DNA from: Tritrichomonas musculus
Lineage: Eukaryota > Parabasalia > Tritrichomonadida > Tritrichomonadidae
Assembly (NCBI GenBank): GCA_039105265.1
Contig: JAPFFF010000001.1
Location: forward strand, 3,038,001-3,102,000
DNA length: 64,000 nucleotides
Direction of reading: 5' to 3'
Shown: positions 28,312 through 37,593 of the stretch, piece by piece
Position numbering within the stretch: the stretch's first letter is position 1
How the letters are laid out: each line of letters opens with the position of its first letter
Notes under the pieces: generated by a model
Seen by the model: the letters and a program-made list of their open reading frames with translations, nothing else
Databases searched by the model: none
Told to the model about the DNA's origin: nothing
Position numbers and translations under genes: made by a program

Positions 28312-28845
28312 TTATACAACGACAAATTTTAGACATAAATGATAAACATTAACTAAATCATTAAATTCTTTGTTATAAACTTGTTTAAAGTCAGTTATCA
28401 TTTCTCCATCTTCATTAACGATTTTGATAGCTTCAATTTTTCGGATAGGAGATACTTTTGAAGCACAACATTTGATATCTTCATCAATATAAATTTCGAC
28501 CGAACATTTCTTTCCTAAAATTGTTTTGATAATATTTTGTAAAGCGTCAATTGGGACAATAATACTATTTTTAAATATTAAATTCGATATTAATGCTTTA
28601 TCTTGATTTAATAAAATTTTTGCATATGTCTCTAAAATCTTATATTTAACATCATATTCATTAGGGTCATCTGGAAGAGATTTTTGTAATTCAATATCTC
28701 TTGTGATGACAATATCTTCTTTACCATCTTCTCTTTTATTAATAAAGATATTATTTGTTAAATTATTAGTAGATTGAGATGCTGCAGATGGTTCAAGGGA
28801 GACATTTGCATTAACTCCGGCGTTTGCGTTTCGTTTCTTGATCAT
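28312..28845 (-). CDS. Conserved 177-aa protein shared with element C
   Basis: Homologous from end to end to the 174-aa protein at 56672-57196 in the Maverick element: both begin MIKKR and share NVSLEPSAA, DGKEDIVITRDI, ILETYAKILLNQDKAL, IIVPI, PIRKI.AIKI and end with a QVYNKE..(E/D)LVN.YH.CLK segment. The N-terminus is low-complexity, the rest likely a compact alpha/beta domain. No known family was recognised. Being the only accessory gene clearly shared by the two element types, it probably has a function useful to both (assembly, transcription or host interaction). Confidence 0.75.
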   Translation of the reverse strand: MIKKRNANAGVNANVSLEPSAASQSTNNLTNNIFINKREDGKEDIVITRDIELQKSLPDDPNEYDVKYKILETYAKILLNQDKALISNLIFKNSIIVPIDALQNIIKTILGKKCSVEIYIDEDIKCCASKVSPIRKIEAIKIVNEDGEMITDFKQVYNKEFNDLVNVYHLCLKFVVV

Positions 28846-28933
28846 TTTTTATGTGGTGGAAAAAAATTTTTAAATGAGTTCTGAATAAAGAGAAAATAAA
28901 AAAATTATTTCTTTTTTTGAAAACAAAGTTTCA

Positions 28934-29392
28934 ATGGAACAAGTCTATCCAGAAAAACAAATTTTGCCAATATTTTATGAAATAAGATTTAATTCTCCTC
29001 TAGATATGGTCGAAATACAAAAATTATTAAAATTAAATTTATTATTTACAGATATCTTAGTAGATAATCAAATTATAGGTGATGACTTTCATATCGATAA
29101 AAACTCTCATCGAATAATTTTGGCTCCAAAATATCCTTTTCGATATGTTGATTACGAAGATTGGATTGCTGATTTTAAGAGAATCCCTCCTCTGATTATT
29201 GAAATTGAAAAAAGAGTCAAAGGAGAAGTTTTTGGGATTACTGTTAAAAAACAAGATTTTGGAACATATTATTTAACATATAATGGTTTTAAGATTAAAG
29301 AAGAAAAAAATAAGGAATTTGTTATTGGAGAGATGGATAAAATACAAGATTTCCTAGATTTATTTCAAGAATTAAGAATATCGATGAAATAA
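28934..29392 (+). CDS. Unknown 152-aa protein
   Basis: A 152-residue alpha/beta protein with hydrophobic strands (ILPIFYEIRFNS, LLFTDILVDNQII) and a conserved-looking YPFRYVDYEDWIADFKRIPPLIIEIE segment. No domain was recognised. It is 30 bases upstream of the large charged gene at 29422 and in the same direction, so both may be expressed together. Confidence 0.65.
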   Translation: MEQVYPEKQILPIFYEIRFNSPLDMVEIQKLLKLNLLFTDILVDNQIIGDDFHIDKNSHRIILAPKYPFRYVDYEDWIADFKRIPPLIIEIEKRVKGEVFGITVKKQDFGTYYLTYNGFKIKEEKNKEFVIGEMDKIQDFLDLFQELRISMK

Positions 29393-29421
29393 GGAATAGA
29401 ATTATTTTTTTAAAACTCTAA

Positions 29422-31788
29422 ATGATTGAAGATGAATGGTTATTGCCTTTGAATTCGATGATAGGCCTCGTAAAAAATACGAAGAAATGTGATATCAAAT
29501 TAAATGTCTTAAAATTTCATTCTGATTCGAAAATGGAATTTGTTTCTTGTCCTACTTTTGAATTCAAAATACCATATCAATGGTGTCGAAGATCTCTTTT
29601 TGATGAAGATGTTGATAAAATTCAAAATTTTTGTAAAGAGACTGATAATATGGTTTATGGCTTAATTTATGGTTGGAGATGTCTAGATCCTTTTGTCGAA
29701 GGGAATGAAAATTTTATTGGAAAAAAGGCTCGAATTTATTTTGATTTAGCTACTTATGAGAATACAGATTGTGAATTTCCAATACAAATGAAACCTAAAG
29801 ACTTCCCTGTTAAAAGATATCCAAACGAAACAGATGAATCATCCTCATCATCATCAGAAAGTGATTCTGAAGAAGAAGAAGACAAAAAAGAAGCGTCAGT
29901 TGTGGAAGACAAAAAAGAAGACAAAAAAGAAGAAATTGAAAAATTCGAAAAAGAATATGATAATGACAGAAGAAAATTACGAGATAGGTTAGATGATTTA
30001 GATAACTTAATTTCTGAACGAGAAGATGAACTACAAAATTTTGAAAAATATTATGCAGAAGGTCGTTTTTTGAATCGATACTCTATCCCTCAAGATGTTG
30101 ATTCTCAAGTCGGAATGGAAAAGACAAGACAATTTATTGAAGAAGACTTATCGAATTATCAAAAAGAATTTGATATTTTAGATAAATTATGGGATAAAGG
30201 AGCAGATTATGCATCAAATACAAAAGAAATAATTGTTGAAGAAGAAGAAGATGACCCTGAAATCGCAAAAGTCAAACAAAAAATGAAGAAATTCAAAAAG
30301 AAATTAGAAAATTTTGCTTCCGATGAAGATTTTGAAATAAATGATGAAATGGAAGAAGATAAAGAAGAGAAAGAAGAGAAAGCTAAAGAAGAAGTTTTAA
30401 ATACCGAAATCGGAGATAAAATAAAAGAATTAGAAGAAGAGAAAACTGAAAAAAAAGCAGAAGAAGTTGTTGCTGAAATTCAGAAAATGGAAGACGAAGA
30501 AAAAGAAAAAATAAGCGAAATAAAAGAAGAAATAAAAAAAGATAAGAGTCTGACAGAAGACGAAATCAAAGATGAAAAAGAAGAAATAGTAGATACAAAA
30601 TATCGAATCAAATTCCTGAAAGAGAAAAAAGAAGAAATTCAACAAAAATATCAAATAAGTTCCTTTATCCCTCCTCCTCCTTCGGCAGATTCAGAGACAA
30701 AAAATAAACCATCAGAAGAGTCAATACCAAAAAATACAACAACAGAAATGGTTTCAAAATACCCAAAAGCTAGAGTTCAAATAATAGAAGAGGAAGAAGA
30801 TAAAAGTCCAAAACTACCTCCAACAACATCAAGCAAACCTGAAGTATCTGAAATTGTTATGAAAAATGGAAGGCCGATAAAAATAAAAGGTAAAGATTTA
30901 TTCCCAAGATCGAAGAAAAGTTCATGGGATTTTGGATATCATCATGGAGATGATTTTGATAGTTTTGGAAATAAACAAACTATGAAAAGTATTACAAAAA
31001 ATAGAAATAAAGCTTTGAAAAATATTCAAAATTGGATGTCTGAATTAGGAAAAATGAGAACATCTTCCGTATCTATAGAGAATGGAAATATATCTAAATA
31101 TGTTGATGATTTACGAAAACAGACTTTACAAGAAGTTCAAAATCTACCAACTTTAGAAGTAGAATTCCCAGATATTAATGACTATATCCCGAAAACAAAT
31201 TGGAAGAAAGAATATAATAAAATTAGAGATAAAGTTTTTGATGATTTGGCAAAATATGAATATACAATAGAAGACACTCCCGAAGCAAAAGAAAATTTAA
31301 TGATGAAAGCAAAAACAATGATAGATGATTTAATAGATAATAGTAATTATCTCCCTCAAGATAAAGAAATGTTAAAGAAACAAGGAGAAAATTTAATTCA
31401 AAAAGATGATGAAACAGGAAAAGTTAAATTTAATCTTGTTGACGATTCTGATGATTCCGATAGTGATTCTGACGATATATCAACTTCGAAAAAGAAACGC
31501 CGAAAAGAACTCATGAAAAAATTAATGAAAAAGAAGAAGTCTAAACTTTTTGGTAAAAAATCAGATGATTCATCAGATAGTGATTCCGATGATATTGGTT
31601 CAAGAAGAAAACAATTCTTAAAGAAGATGAAAAAGATGAAAAAACAAAAAGAAAAATTAGAAAAAGAAACACTCAAGAAGCAAAAAGAAAAATTAGAAAA
31701 AGAAATGAAGGAAAAAATAAAGAATATGTCAAGTTCTTCAGACAAAAAAGAAGCAAAATTAAGGAAAAAGAAAAAAGCCTCAATATAA
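29422..31788 (+). CDS. Large highly charged coiled-coil protein (788 aa)
   Basis: A 788-residue protein. Residues 1-130 look like a folded domain (WLLPLNSMIGLVKN, YQWCRRSLFD, LIYGWRCLDPF). After a Ser/Asp/Glu-rich stretch (SSSSSSESDSEEEE), most of the protein is a Lys/Glu coiled coil (about 160-430), then a proline-rich segment, a second helical region, and a tail alternating DSDSDD acidic clusters with KKKRRK basic clusters. It resembles scaffold or chromatin-binding proteins in style only. It is followed directly by the transposon and minisatellite region. Confidence 0.65.
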   Translation: MIEDEWLLPLNSMIGLVKNTKKCDIKLNVLKFHSDSKMEFVSCPTFEFKIPYQWCRRSLFDEDVDKIQNFCKETDNMVYGLIYGWRCLDPFVEGNENFIGKKARIYFDLATYENTDCEFPIQMKPKDFPVKRYPNETDESSSSSSESDSEEEEDKKEASVVEDKKEDKKEEIEKFEKEYDNDRRKLRDRLDDLDNLISEREDELQNFEKYYAEGRFLNRYSIPQDVDSQVGMEKTRQFIEEDLSNYQKEFDILDKLWDKGADYASNTKEIIVEEEEDDPEIAKVKQKMKKFKKKLENFASDEDFEINDEMEEDKEEKEEKAKEEVLNTEIGDKIKELEEEKTEKKAEEVVAEIQKMEDEEKEKISEIKEEIKKDKSLTEDEIKDEKEEIVDTKYRIKFLKEKKEEIQQKYQISSFIPPPPSADSETKNKPSEESIPKNTTTEMVSKYPKARVQIIEEEEDKSPKLPPTTSSKPEVSEIVMKNGRPIKIKGKDLFPRSKKSSWDFGYHHGDDFDSFGNKQTMKSITKNRNKALKNIQNWMSELGKMRTSSVSIENGNISKYVDDLRKQTLQEVQNLPTLEVEFPDINDYIPKTNWKKEYNKIRDKVFDDLAKYEYTIEDTPEAKENLMMKAKTMIDDLIDNSNYLPQDKEMLKKQGENLIQKDDETGKVKFNLVDDSDDSDSDSDDISTSKKKRRKELMKKLMKKKKSKLFGKKSDDSSDSDSDDIGSRRKQFLKKMKKMKKQKEKLEKETLKKQKEKLEKEMKEKIKNMSSSSDKKEAKLRKKKKASI

Positions 31789-31808
31789 AGATATTATTAT
31801 TTTTTTTT

Positions 31809-32214
31809 TATCCCGGTTAATGGACCAATCTTGAAGGACCAGTTTTGGGACCAATCTTGGGACCAATCTTGAAAATTTTCAGTAATGATCGATTTTGGGT
31901 TGATTTATCCTGGTTAATGGACCAAAAATCTGGTCCTGGACCAATCTTGAAATTCTAATATCTCAAAAAAATTCAGCGGTTCAAAAAGAAGCTGTTCAAA
32001 AAACCCTTGGTTTTAGCTATAAAATATATAGGATCTTAGGAGGACCAGTTTTGGAACCAATCTTGGGACCAATCTTATAAAAAGATTTTTTCACTGAAAA
32101 TCAAATTATTTTTCGATCATTTGGGAAAATCAAAAAAATCGCCTCTCTATAAAAGTTTTCCAGATCAAGATTGGTCCGGTATTTGGTCCGGTATTTGGTC
32201 CATTAACCAAGATA
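31809..32214. mobile_element. Small non-autonomous DNA transposon (MITE-like), copy 1
   Basis: About 406 bases with imperfect terminal inverted repeats: TATCCCGGTTAATGGACCAA at the left and TTGGTCCATTAACCAAGATA at the right (two mismatches in 20). The interior contains many GGACCAATCTTG units and an internal copy of the end sequence (TATCCTGGTTAATGGACCAA) near 31907. It carries no coding capacity. A near-identical copy in the same orientation lies at 38391-38773. The very high identity between copies implies recent transposition or gene conversion. Confidence 0.75.
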
Positions 32215-32278
32215 AAAATGATATGAAAAAAAAAAATTTGACTTTCATCTTTTTGTGGTGCTTCAAGGATATAATCAA

Positions 32279-32380
32279 ACATTTTTTGACCTCAAACTTT
32301 TTGTGAAATATCTCAAAATTCTAATTTGAAAAAGACTTCAGAAAAAAAAATTTGAATACTCTCTGAAAAAAAAATGAGAC
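32279..32380 (+). repeat. 102-bp direct repeat, copy 1
   Basis: Starts ACATTTTTTGACCTCAAAC and ends AAAAATGAGAC. It is repeated almost exactly at 32605-32705. The two copies bracket a minisatellite. No coding potential. Confidence 0.8.
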
Positions 32381-32424
32381 GAAAAAGACATGTGATCTGA
32401 GACAATATTTGGTCATAAAAACTT

Positions 32425-32590
32425 GCAGACTCCTCTTTGTGGCGCTCTAAGTATACTTTGTGACCCTTCAGGTATATCTTTGTGGCGCTTCAGGTAGTCT
32501 TTGTGGCGCTCTAAGACATCTTTGTGGCGCTCTAAGTATACTTTGTGGCGCTCAAATATATACTTTGTGGCGCTCTAAGATATTTCAATT
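32425..32590 (+). repeat. Minisatellite, about 21-bp unit CTTTGTGGCGCTCTAAGTATA
   Basis: About seven imperfect copies of a unit centred on TTTGTGGCGCTCTAAG with variable TATA/ACAT spacers. An isolated related unit (TTTTTGTGGTGCTTCAAGGATAT) occurs before the first 102-bp repeat. Non-coding. Confidence 0.75.
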
Positions 32591-32604
32591 TTTTTTTGAA
32601 AAAA

Positions 32605-32705
32605 ACATTTTTTGACCTCAAACTTTTTGTGAAATATCTCAAAATTCTAATTTGAAAAAGACTTCAGAAAAAAAAATTTGAATACTCTCTGAAAAAAAAT
32701 GAGAC
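32605..32705 (+). repeat. 102-bp direct repeat, copy 2
   Basis: Second copy of the 32279-32380 repeat, one base shorter in an A-run, just before the 3' end of the 32738 gene. Confidence 0.8.
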
Positions 32706-32737
32706 AAATGATATGAAAAAAAAACGTTTATTGTCCG

Positions 32738-33649
32738 TCAAGTTCTTTTGTAATAAATATAAACGAACTTTTCACCAAACCTTTTCTTACGACGATCAAA
32801 ATAGTCATGAAAATTTGATAATTTGCCAATTCCATTATTTGTGATATCTATATCAAAATAATTCTCGAGTTTTCTTCTTATTTCTGTCATAGTCATTCCA
32901 TCTTCTAAATCATCAGGAGAGATTGTAGAGACAAAAGAACCAAAATTTTGATTCATTTCTCGAAACTTTTTCTTTCGTTGATATTGTGTCTGAGGTTCTC
33001 TTGGCTTCCGAATTTCTGGAACAAAATCTGTTTCGATCATCCATCTTTTTTGATTTTTTCTTTTTTCTCGTCTTTTTATCAAATTTTCATCTTGAGCTAA
33101 TTTTGTTGTTTTTCGACAATCTTGAACATTTCTTTTTTTCGGAAGATCTTCTTGATCAACATCATAATTTGTTTGAGGATTTATCGAAACTTGAATCATT
33201 GGGGTAATATGTTGATTCTCTAAAGGAGCATAATTATAGTCATAAGGAGTTTGACTAGCAAAATATTCATCATCTCTTTGAGTCGAACATTCTTCTGGGA
33301 GAGGTGGTAATTCTCGCATTTCTTGAGATGGTCGTATCTTGAAAGTTGATAATTGATCTGTAATATCTTGAACTTTCAATAAAGTTTGTGGAGATACAAC
33401 TGCGTCAAAAGAACTTGTTAAATTTGATCTGATTTGATCATCTTGAGAACTTGTAAATTCTTGAGAGCTTGGTAAAATAATTCCGGCAGAAATTAATTCT
33501 TTTCTCATTTGTTGAGTATTTGGTATTGGATTTTCTTCTTCTTCGTCTTCTTCCTCCATCCAATCAAGATTTGCTTGACTTAAACGATTCCCAAAATCTT
33601 GAGAAAAATTTTGCCTAATTTTTTGGCTGCAAGGTTGGCTTTCCAACAT
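32738..33649 (-). CDS. Unknown 303-aa protein with C-terminal winged-helix-like domain
   Basis: 303 residues from ATG 33649, chosen because a TTCATTTTTATAC initiator lies just upstream (an in-frame TTG further up is not used). The N-terminal two thirds are polar and disordered-looking with an acidic EEEDEEEEN stretch and several SQE/SQD and RKKF basic segments. The last 65 residues (LEDGMTMTEIRRKLENYFDI...RFGEKFVYIYYKR) look like a winged helix-turn-helix and resemble the end of the protein at 58276-58701. Divergently transcribed from the SF3 helicase gene, so a replication-partner role is plausible. Confidence 0.68.
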   Translation of the reverse strand: MLESQPCSQKIRQNFSQDFGNRLSQANLDWMEEEDEEEENPIPNTQQMRKELISAGIILPSSQEFTSSQDDQIRSNLTSSFDAVVSPQTLLKVQDITDQLSTFKIRPSQEMRELPPLPEECSTQRDDEYFASQTPYDYNYAPLENQHITPMIQVSINPQTNYDVDQEDLPKKRNVQDCRKTTKLAQDENLIKRREKRKNQKRWMIETDFVPEIRKPREPQTQYQRKKKFREMNQNFGSFVSTISPDDLEDGMTMTEIRRKLENYFDIDITNNGIGKLSNFHDYFDRRKKRFGEKFVYIYYKRT

Positions 33650-33744
33650 GTATAAAAATGAAGTCAAGTTCTCAAAAATTTTTTCACTTCACCTTTTACC
33701 AAAAGGTACTTGACGATGATACAATATCATATCATTTTTATTTA
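33650..33744. promoter_or_regulatory. Divergent promoter with initiators in both directions
   Basis: Between the start codons of the 33649 (minus) and 33745 (plus) genes. On the plus strand ATATCATTTTTATTTAATG leads straight into the helicase start. On the minus strand TTCATTTTTATACATG leads into the other start. Both fit a TCATTTTT initiator with a leader of only about 10-13 bases. Confidence 0.6.
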
Positions 33745-35571
33745 ATGTCTTCTCCGATATATATCGAAGCTCAAAATGGTACGATCGAATCAGTACCGAG
33801 AAATTTTTTACAAATTAGATTTTCTCAAACAACTTCAACATCTCAACAATATCTTGAAGAAGAAGAAGAAAATAATGAAAATGCAAATCCTTTTATTGCT
33901 GATGAGGAAGAAGAAAATTTGGAACAAAATAAAGTTAAACAAAATATTTTCCCAAATTATTTTGTACCAGAAATTTCTGAAAATGATCTTGAAATCAGAA
34001 AAGATTTGATTCTTATTCCTCCTTCTGATATAATCAATTTATTTAATCTTTTCTTACCAACAACAGAGAATTTCAATAAAATTTTGAAATATTCTTTGAA
34101 TGGTCCATATAAACATTCTGTTTTAAAACCTATTTTATTAGAATGGTTTAATGCTCAAAATTCAGAATTTATCGATTCTGCATTCTCTCAATCAAATCGA
34201 AAATCTCAACGAAATAATATTTGGTTCTTCAAAATTATTAATCATTTATCTGTTCCTCAAAAAAATTATATTTTAGAACAATATTGCAATAATACAGTTA
34301 ATCCTTTGTGCAAAATAGAAGGGAAAGATATTTTTTCATTCTCTGATCTTCGAAAGAAAAATTATATCAAATCAACAGGGACTGGAATAAGGGTTGGGGA
34401 ATTTATTTCAGATCTCAAAAGAGTCGCTGCTCAAATTGAATCTCGACAAAAAAAGCCATATATTTTGAAAATGTATACTGAAGGTTCAAGAAAGCCCCAA
34501 ATTCAATATTTTACAAAATCAGAATTTGTTGAAAAACTCAAATCCATAAAATTTTTTGCATCATTGACAGGATATTCTATTTATTCGGCAGGGATGAATC
34601 CAAATTATTTTTTGTATAAATCGATTTGTTTCTTATCTCCTGACCCAGACATTTTTTCAATATTTCAAGGATATGATTATCCTCTTGTTTCGTCAATATC
34701 TCAGCCTCTTATTCAACCTTTCATTGATCATATTCATCAAATAATTTGTTCAGGAGATTCTCAATTGGCTATTTATATCATAAATTGGTTATCTTTTGTT
34801 TTTCAAAAGCCGAATGAACAAACAGAAACTGCATTAATTTTGATAGGTCCTCATGGTTCAGGAAAGACAACTTTCACGAATGTGATTTGTGAATTATTAG
34901 GTGATTTTGCCAGGAAAAATACATCCATACAAGCTGTTTCGGGGAATTTTAACGATACTATTTTGAACAAAAAATTAATCATCTGTAATGAGACAAATTC
35001 TTTTGTTGAAAACAAGAAAAGTGATTTCGAAAAAATCAAAACTCTTATCACAGACAATATTCAAGAAATAACAAAAAGATATCAAAATACTCAGTCGGTC
35101 CAAATTTATGCAAATTTCATCTTTGTCTCAAATAATATTGCTCCTGTATTGATTCAAGAAGGAGATCGTCGATTTGTTGTTTCCGAAGTATCATCTGCAA
35201 AAGTGAATAATTTAGAATATTTTCGAGATTTAAAGTCATCCTTCACTGAAGAATTTTATTCTCATTTACTATCTTATTTCTTACGAAATGATATCTCAAG
35301 ATGGGAAAGGCGAAATCTTCCAATGACAAAAGCTAAAAAAAGAATTCTTGATTATTCAAGAAATCCAATATCTCTCTTTGTTCAATCTCGGAAATCAAAA
35401 TTCGAAGGAGGATATCAAGCTAGTACTGCTTATGAAGCATATCGAAAATGGTGTCCTAAAAATGGTTATAAAGCAAAGGATATCCAAAATTTCGAAATCA
35501 TAGTATCAGTCTTTTGTGATATCCTTGATTATCAAGGCACAAAGTATTATCGTCTTAAGACGAATCAATAA
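33745..35571 (+). CDS. SF3 helicase (D5-like), without primase domain
   Basis: 608 residues from ATG 33745; an upstream ATG at 33658 in the same frame is less likely because the initiator TCATTTTT is downstream of it. The C-terminal half is a superfamily 3 helicase of the D5/P4 type: Walker A GPHGSGKT near residue 367, Walker B KLIICNE near 412, motif C FIFVSNN near 457, then GDRRFVVSE and a trailing winged-helix-like end. It is homologous to the C-terminal part of the 831-aa protein at 38822-41317 (shared RKK.Y....G.RVGEF.SDLK, FSIF.GY.Y, QP.I.HIH.I). The N-terminus is acidic and has no visible primase motifs. Expected to unwind element DNA during replication. Confidence 0.85.
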   Translation: MSSPIYIEAQNGTIESVPRNFLQIRFSQTTSTSQQYLEEEEENNENANPFIADEEEENLEQNKVKQNIFPNYFVPEISENDLEIRKDLILIPPSDIINLFNLFLPTTENFNKILKYSLNGPYKHSVLKPILLEWFNAQNSEFIDSAFSQSNRKSQRNNIWFFKIINHLSVPQKNYILEQYCNNTVNPLCKIEGKDIFSFSDLRKKNYIKSTGTGIRVGEFISDLKRVAAQIESRQKKPYILKMYTEGSRKPQIQYFTKSEFVEKLKSIKFFASLTGYSIYSAGMNPNYFLYKSICFLSPDPDIFSIFQGYDYPLVSSISQPLIQPFIDHIHQIICSGDSQLAIYIINWLSFVFQKPNEQTETALILIGPHGSGKTTFTNVICELLGDFARKNTSIQAVSGNFNDTILNKKLIICNETNSFVENKKSDFEKIKTLITDNIQEITKRYQNTQSVQIYANFIFVSNNIAPVLIQEGDRRFVVSEVSSAKVNNLEYFRDLKSSFTEEFYSHLLSYFLRNDISRWERRNLPMTKAKKRILDYSRNPISLFVQSRKSKFEGGYQASTAYEAYRKWCPKNGYKAKDIQNFEIIVSVFCDILDYQGTKYYRLKTNQ

Positions 35572-35606
35572 ACTTAATTTTTTTATTATTTTTAATTTTA
35601 TTTCAA

Positions 35607-35852
35607 ATGTCTTCAAAAATTTCTAAAATCAGCAAAATCTTCGAAGACCTCCAAAATTGGAGATTGACCGATGATGAACAAAAAAAAGAGGAAATTATCG
35701 CCGAATTACAAATTTTAGCCGAACCTTTTTTGGAGAATTCATTCATGGACTACATTGAAAATGACTCAACTTTTTTAAATTTGTTTGAAGCGATGATGAT
35801 AAAAGAATTAGAAAAATTAGGCTTTTTATTAGAAGCTTTATTGCTCTCCTGA
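35607..35852 (+). CDS. Small helical protein (81 aa)
   Basis: An 81-residue acidic helical protein with leucine-rich C-terminus, 35 bases after the helicase gene. It overlaps the end of the convergent gene by 15 bases. No domain recognised. Confidence 0.5.
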   Translation: MSSKISKISKIFEDLQNWRLTDDEQKKEEIIAELQILAEPFLENSFMDYIENDSTFLNLFEAMMIKELEKLGFLLEALLLS

Positions 35853-36446
35853 GCTATTTCGGAATTCAGCAATCTTTATCTTAATCAAGTTCATAACCAA
35901 AGGGAGAGTATCTTTTTTGCACCAAAAAGATTTTGACCTATCATTCCAGTCAGTAATGAATTTACAAATCTTGAGTTCCGCTTGGAGTTTCGAATAAAAG
36001 TCAGCTGACATATATTTCTCTTGGATATCATATTTTTTCGAGTATCTTCCTGCTTGATGAGATTGGAAAGAATGTATTTTTGGTGATGCAATAAAGATTT
36101 CAACTTGATCTGGAGGATGATTTTCTGTCCTAACTAAAATCATATATTCATTTTTTTCAATATTTTTTAATGTTTTGTTTTCTTGTATGTTTTGAACAAT
36201 TTGAGATAGAGTCAAAGAACCGAATCTCTCAGAAAAACTTTGAGATAAGTCATGAAGAGTATCCCAAGCTTCCTCGAGAATTTTTTCTAATTGAGATATC
36301 GATTTTTGTACGTTTACAAGTTGGGTGTCTAGATTAAATAATGCATAACCGATCGTAGAATCAAAAATGTCTTCAATGGAATCAGGACCAGATTCTTCCT
36401 CATCAACAGGAATTTTTTGTTCAGTAGGAATCTTTTGTGCTGACAT
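35838..36446 (-). CDS. Unknown 202-aa coiled-coil protein
   Basis: 202 residues from ATG 36446. The frame stays open further upstream, but that part reads through a promoter repeat and the leader TTCACTTTTTATTTTTTG sits just before this ATG. N-terminal acidic segment, a coiled coil (about 45-90), then an alpha/beta part with EYMILVRTENHPPDQVEIFIASPK. Function unknown. Member of the island of small genes with shared upstream elements. Confidence 0.62.
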   Translation of the reverse strand: MSAQKIPTEQKIPVDEEESGPDSIEDIFDSTIGYALFNLDTQLVNVQKSISQLEKILEEAWDTLHDLSQSFSERFGSLTLSQIVQNIQENKTLKNIEKNEYMILVRTENHPPDQVEIFIASPKIHSFQSHQAGRYSKKYDIQEKYMSADFYSKLQAELKICKFITDWNDRSKSFWCKKDTLPLVMNLIKIKIAEFRNSSGEQ

Positions 36447-36537
36447 TTTTTTTGGAAAACAAAAAATAAAAAGTGAAGTCTTTGTTGACTCAAGAAAGAG
36501 ACAAACAACTTGACGGGTCACAAAAATTTTGGCCGGC

Positions 36538-36735
36538 AAAAAAGTAAGAATTTCTGCCTTCTCAAAAAGTTCATCTGCCAGATAGAGCCTCAAAAAGTTC
36601 GCTACCCGGCTTTCTATGAAAGACTGAGGCAGAGCCTCCGGTAAGTTGTCAAAAAAGTAAGAATTTCTGCCTCTCAAAAAGTGGGCAAAATCCTACCAGG
36701 CCACATCATCGCATCATCACTTCATTTTTATTCTT
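36538..36735 (+). promoter_or_regulatory. Promoter region with two copies of GTAAGAATTTCTGCC module
   Basis: Two copies (36538-36570 and 36651-36682) of AAAAAAGTAAGAATTTCTGCC plus CTCAAAAAGT, followed by CATCATCACTTCATTTTTA and the ATG at 36745. The first copy is followed by a GC-richer spacer with GCCTC/GAGGC inverted units (GACTGAGGC, AGAGCCTCC). All copies of this module in the window precede a gene in the same orientation. Confidence 0.55.
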
Positions 36736-36744
36736 TCCCGGAAC

Positions 36745-37065
36745 ATGACAACAGCATCCGAATATGCAAGAATCCTTACTGAACTCCATTCTCAGTTCCT
36801 TCATGAGTTTGCAAACTGGCAACACCATCAATATTTCGTCAAGAAATACGAAAAAGAACTTGAAGATCTCAAGAATACTGATCCTGAATTATTGAGTCCT
36901 CTTGACAAAATCAATTTGCAATGCTCTCCTCAATGGATCAAAAGAGAAGAAACATCTCGCGATCACTGCCGAGAAAAAATGAATTCTCTCCAGCAAGCTT
37001 GCCAAGCAATAATGAATTTGCTTCCTCCAGACGAAGAAATAGAAAAAGATCAAGAAGATAAGTAA
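36745..37065 (+). CDS. Small helical protein (106 aa)
   Basis: A 106-residue helical protein beginning MTTASEYARILTELHSQFLHEF, with histidine- and tryptophan-containing WQHHQYFVKKYEKELEDL and a Glu/Asp-rich tail. Preceded by a good TCATTTTTATT initiator. Function unknown; part of the small coiled-coil gene island. Confidence 0.6.
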   Translation: MTTASEYARILTELHSQFLHEFANWQHHQYFVKKYEKELEDLKNTDPELLSPLDKINLQCSPQWIKREETSRDHCREKMNSLQQACQAIMNLLPPDEEIEKDQEDK

Positions 37066-37189
37066 ATAAACAATTTTAATTTTTTAAATTTTTTTAATTT
37101 TTTTTTTTATTTTTTTGAACTTGACGAGGAACAAAAAAATTGTCAAATCCTTTTTTTAATAAATTATCTATTCACTTTTTTTTAAAAAA

Positions 37190-37573
37190 ATGGAGACTCC
37201 AACAACAAGTCAAGATACTTTTTGGCGAGACGTCTTATCGGAATTCCACGAAATTCATGAACAAAATTGGAATATTCTGAATCAAACAAGAAGTTTAGGA
37301 ACCAGCATTTTGAATCATATACGCGATTCTGATCATGAAAAACAAGAAATGAAAAATCAAATTGCCGAAAAAGATATAGAAATTCAACGTCTTATTGAGA
37401 GACTAAATATTCAAAAAACAAAAATTCATTCCATCTTCGAAGAGAATTTAGAATGGGAGAAAGAACAAGAAAGTCATATCCAAAAATTGGAGACTGAAAT
37501 ATCTCAACAAAAAAATCAAATCGAACAACTCATAAAAGAGGTTTATTCCTTAAAGTTAAAGATATCTGAATAA
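37190..37573 (+). CDS. Small coiled-coil protein (127 aa)
   Basis: A 127-residue protein. Residues about 50-125 form a continuous coiled coil (KQEMKNQIAEKDIEIQRLIE and following heptads). Preceded by CTTGACGAGGAACAAAAA about 70 bases upstream and a TTCACTTTTTTTT initiator. Function unknown. Confidence 0.6.
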   Translation: METPTTSQDTFWRDVLSEFHEIHEQNWNILNQTRSLGTSILNHIRDSDHEKQEMKNQIAEKDIEIQRLIERLNIQKTKIHSIFEENLEWEKEQESHIQKLETEISQQKNQIEQLIKEVYSLKLKISE

Positions 37574-37593
37574 AAAAATTAATTTTTTTTTAT

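Noticed and set aside
30430-31745. Minus-strand Phe/Ser-rich frames
   Set aside because: Antisense of the Lys/Glu-rich coiled coil gene at 29422; composition explains the open frame.
36447-36677. N-terminal extension of the 35838-36446 gene
   Set aside because: The extension translates the promoter module and lies upstream of a good initiator, so it is unlikely to be in the mRNA.
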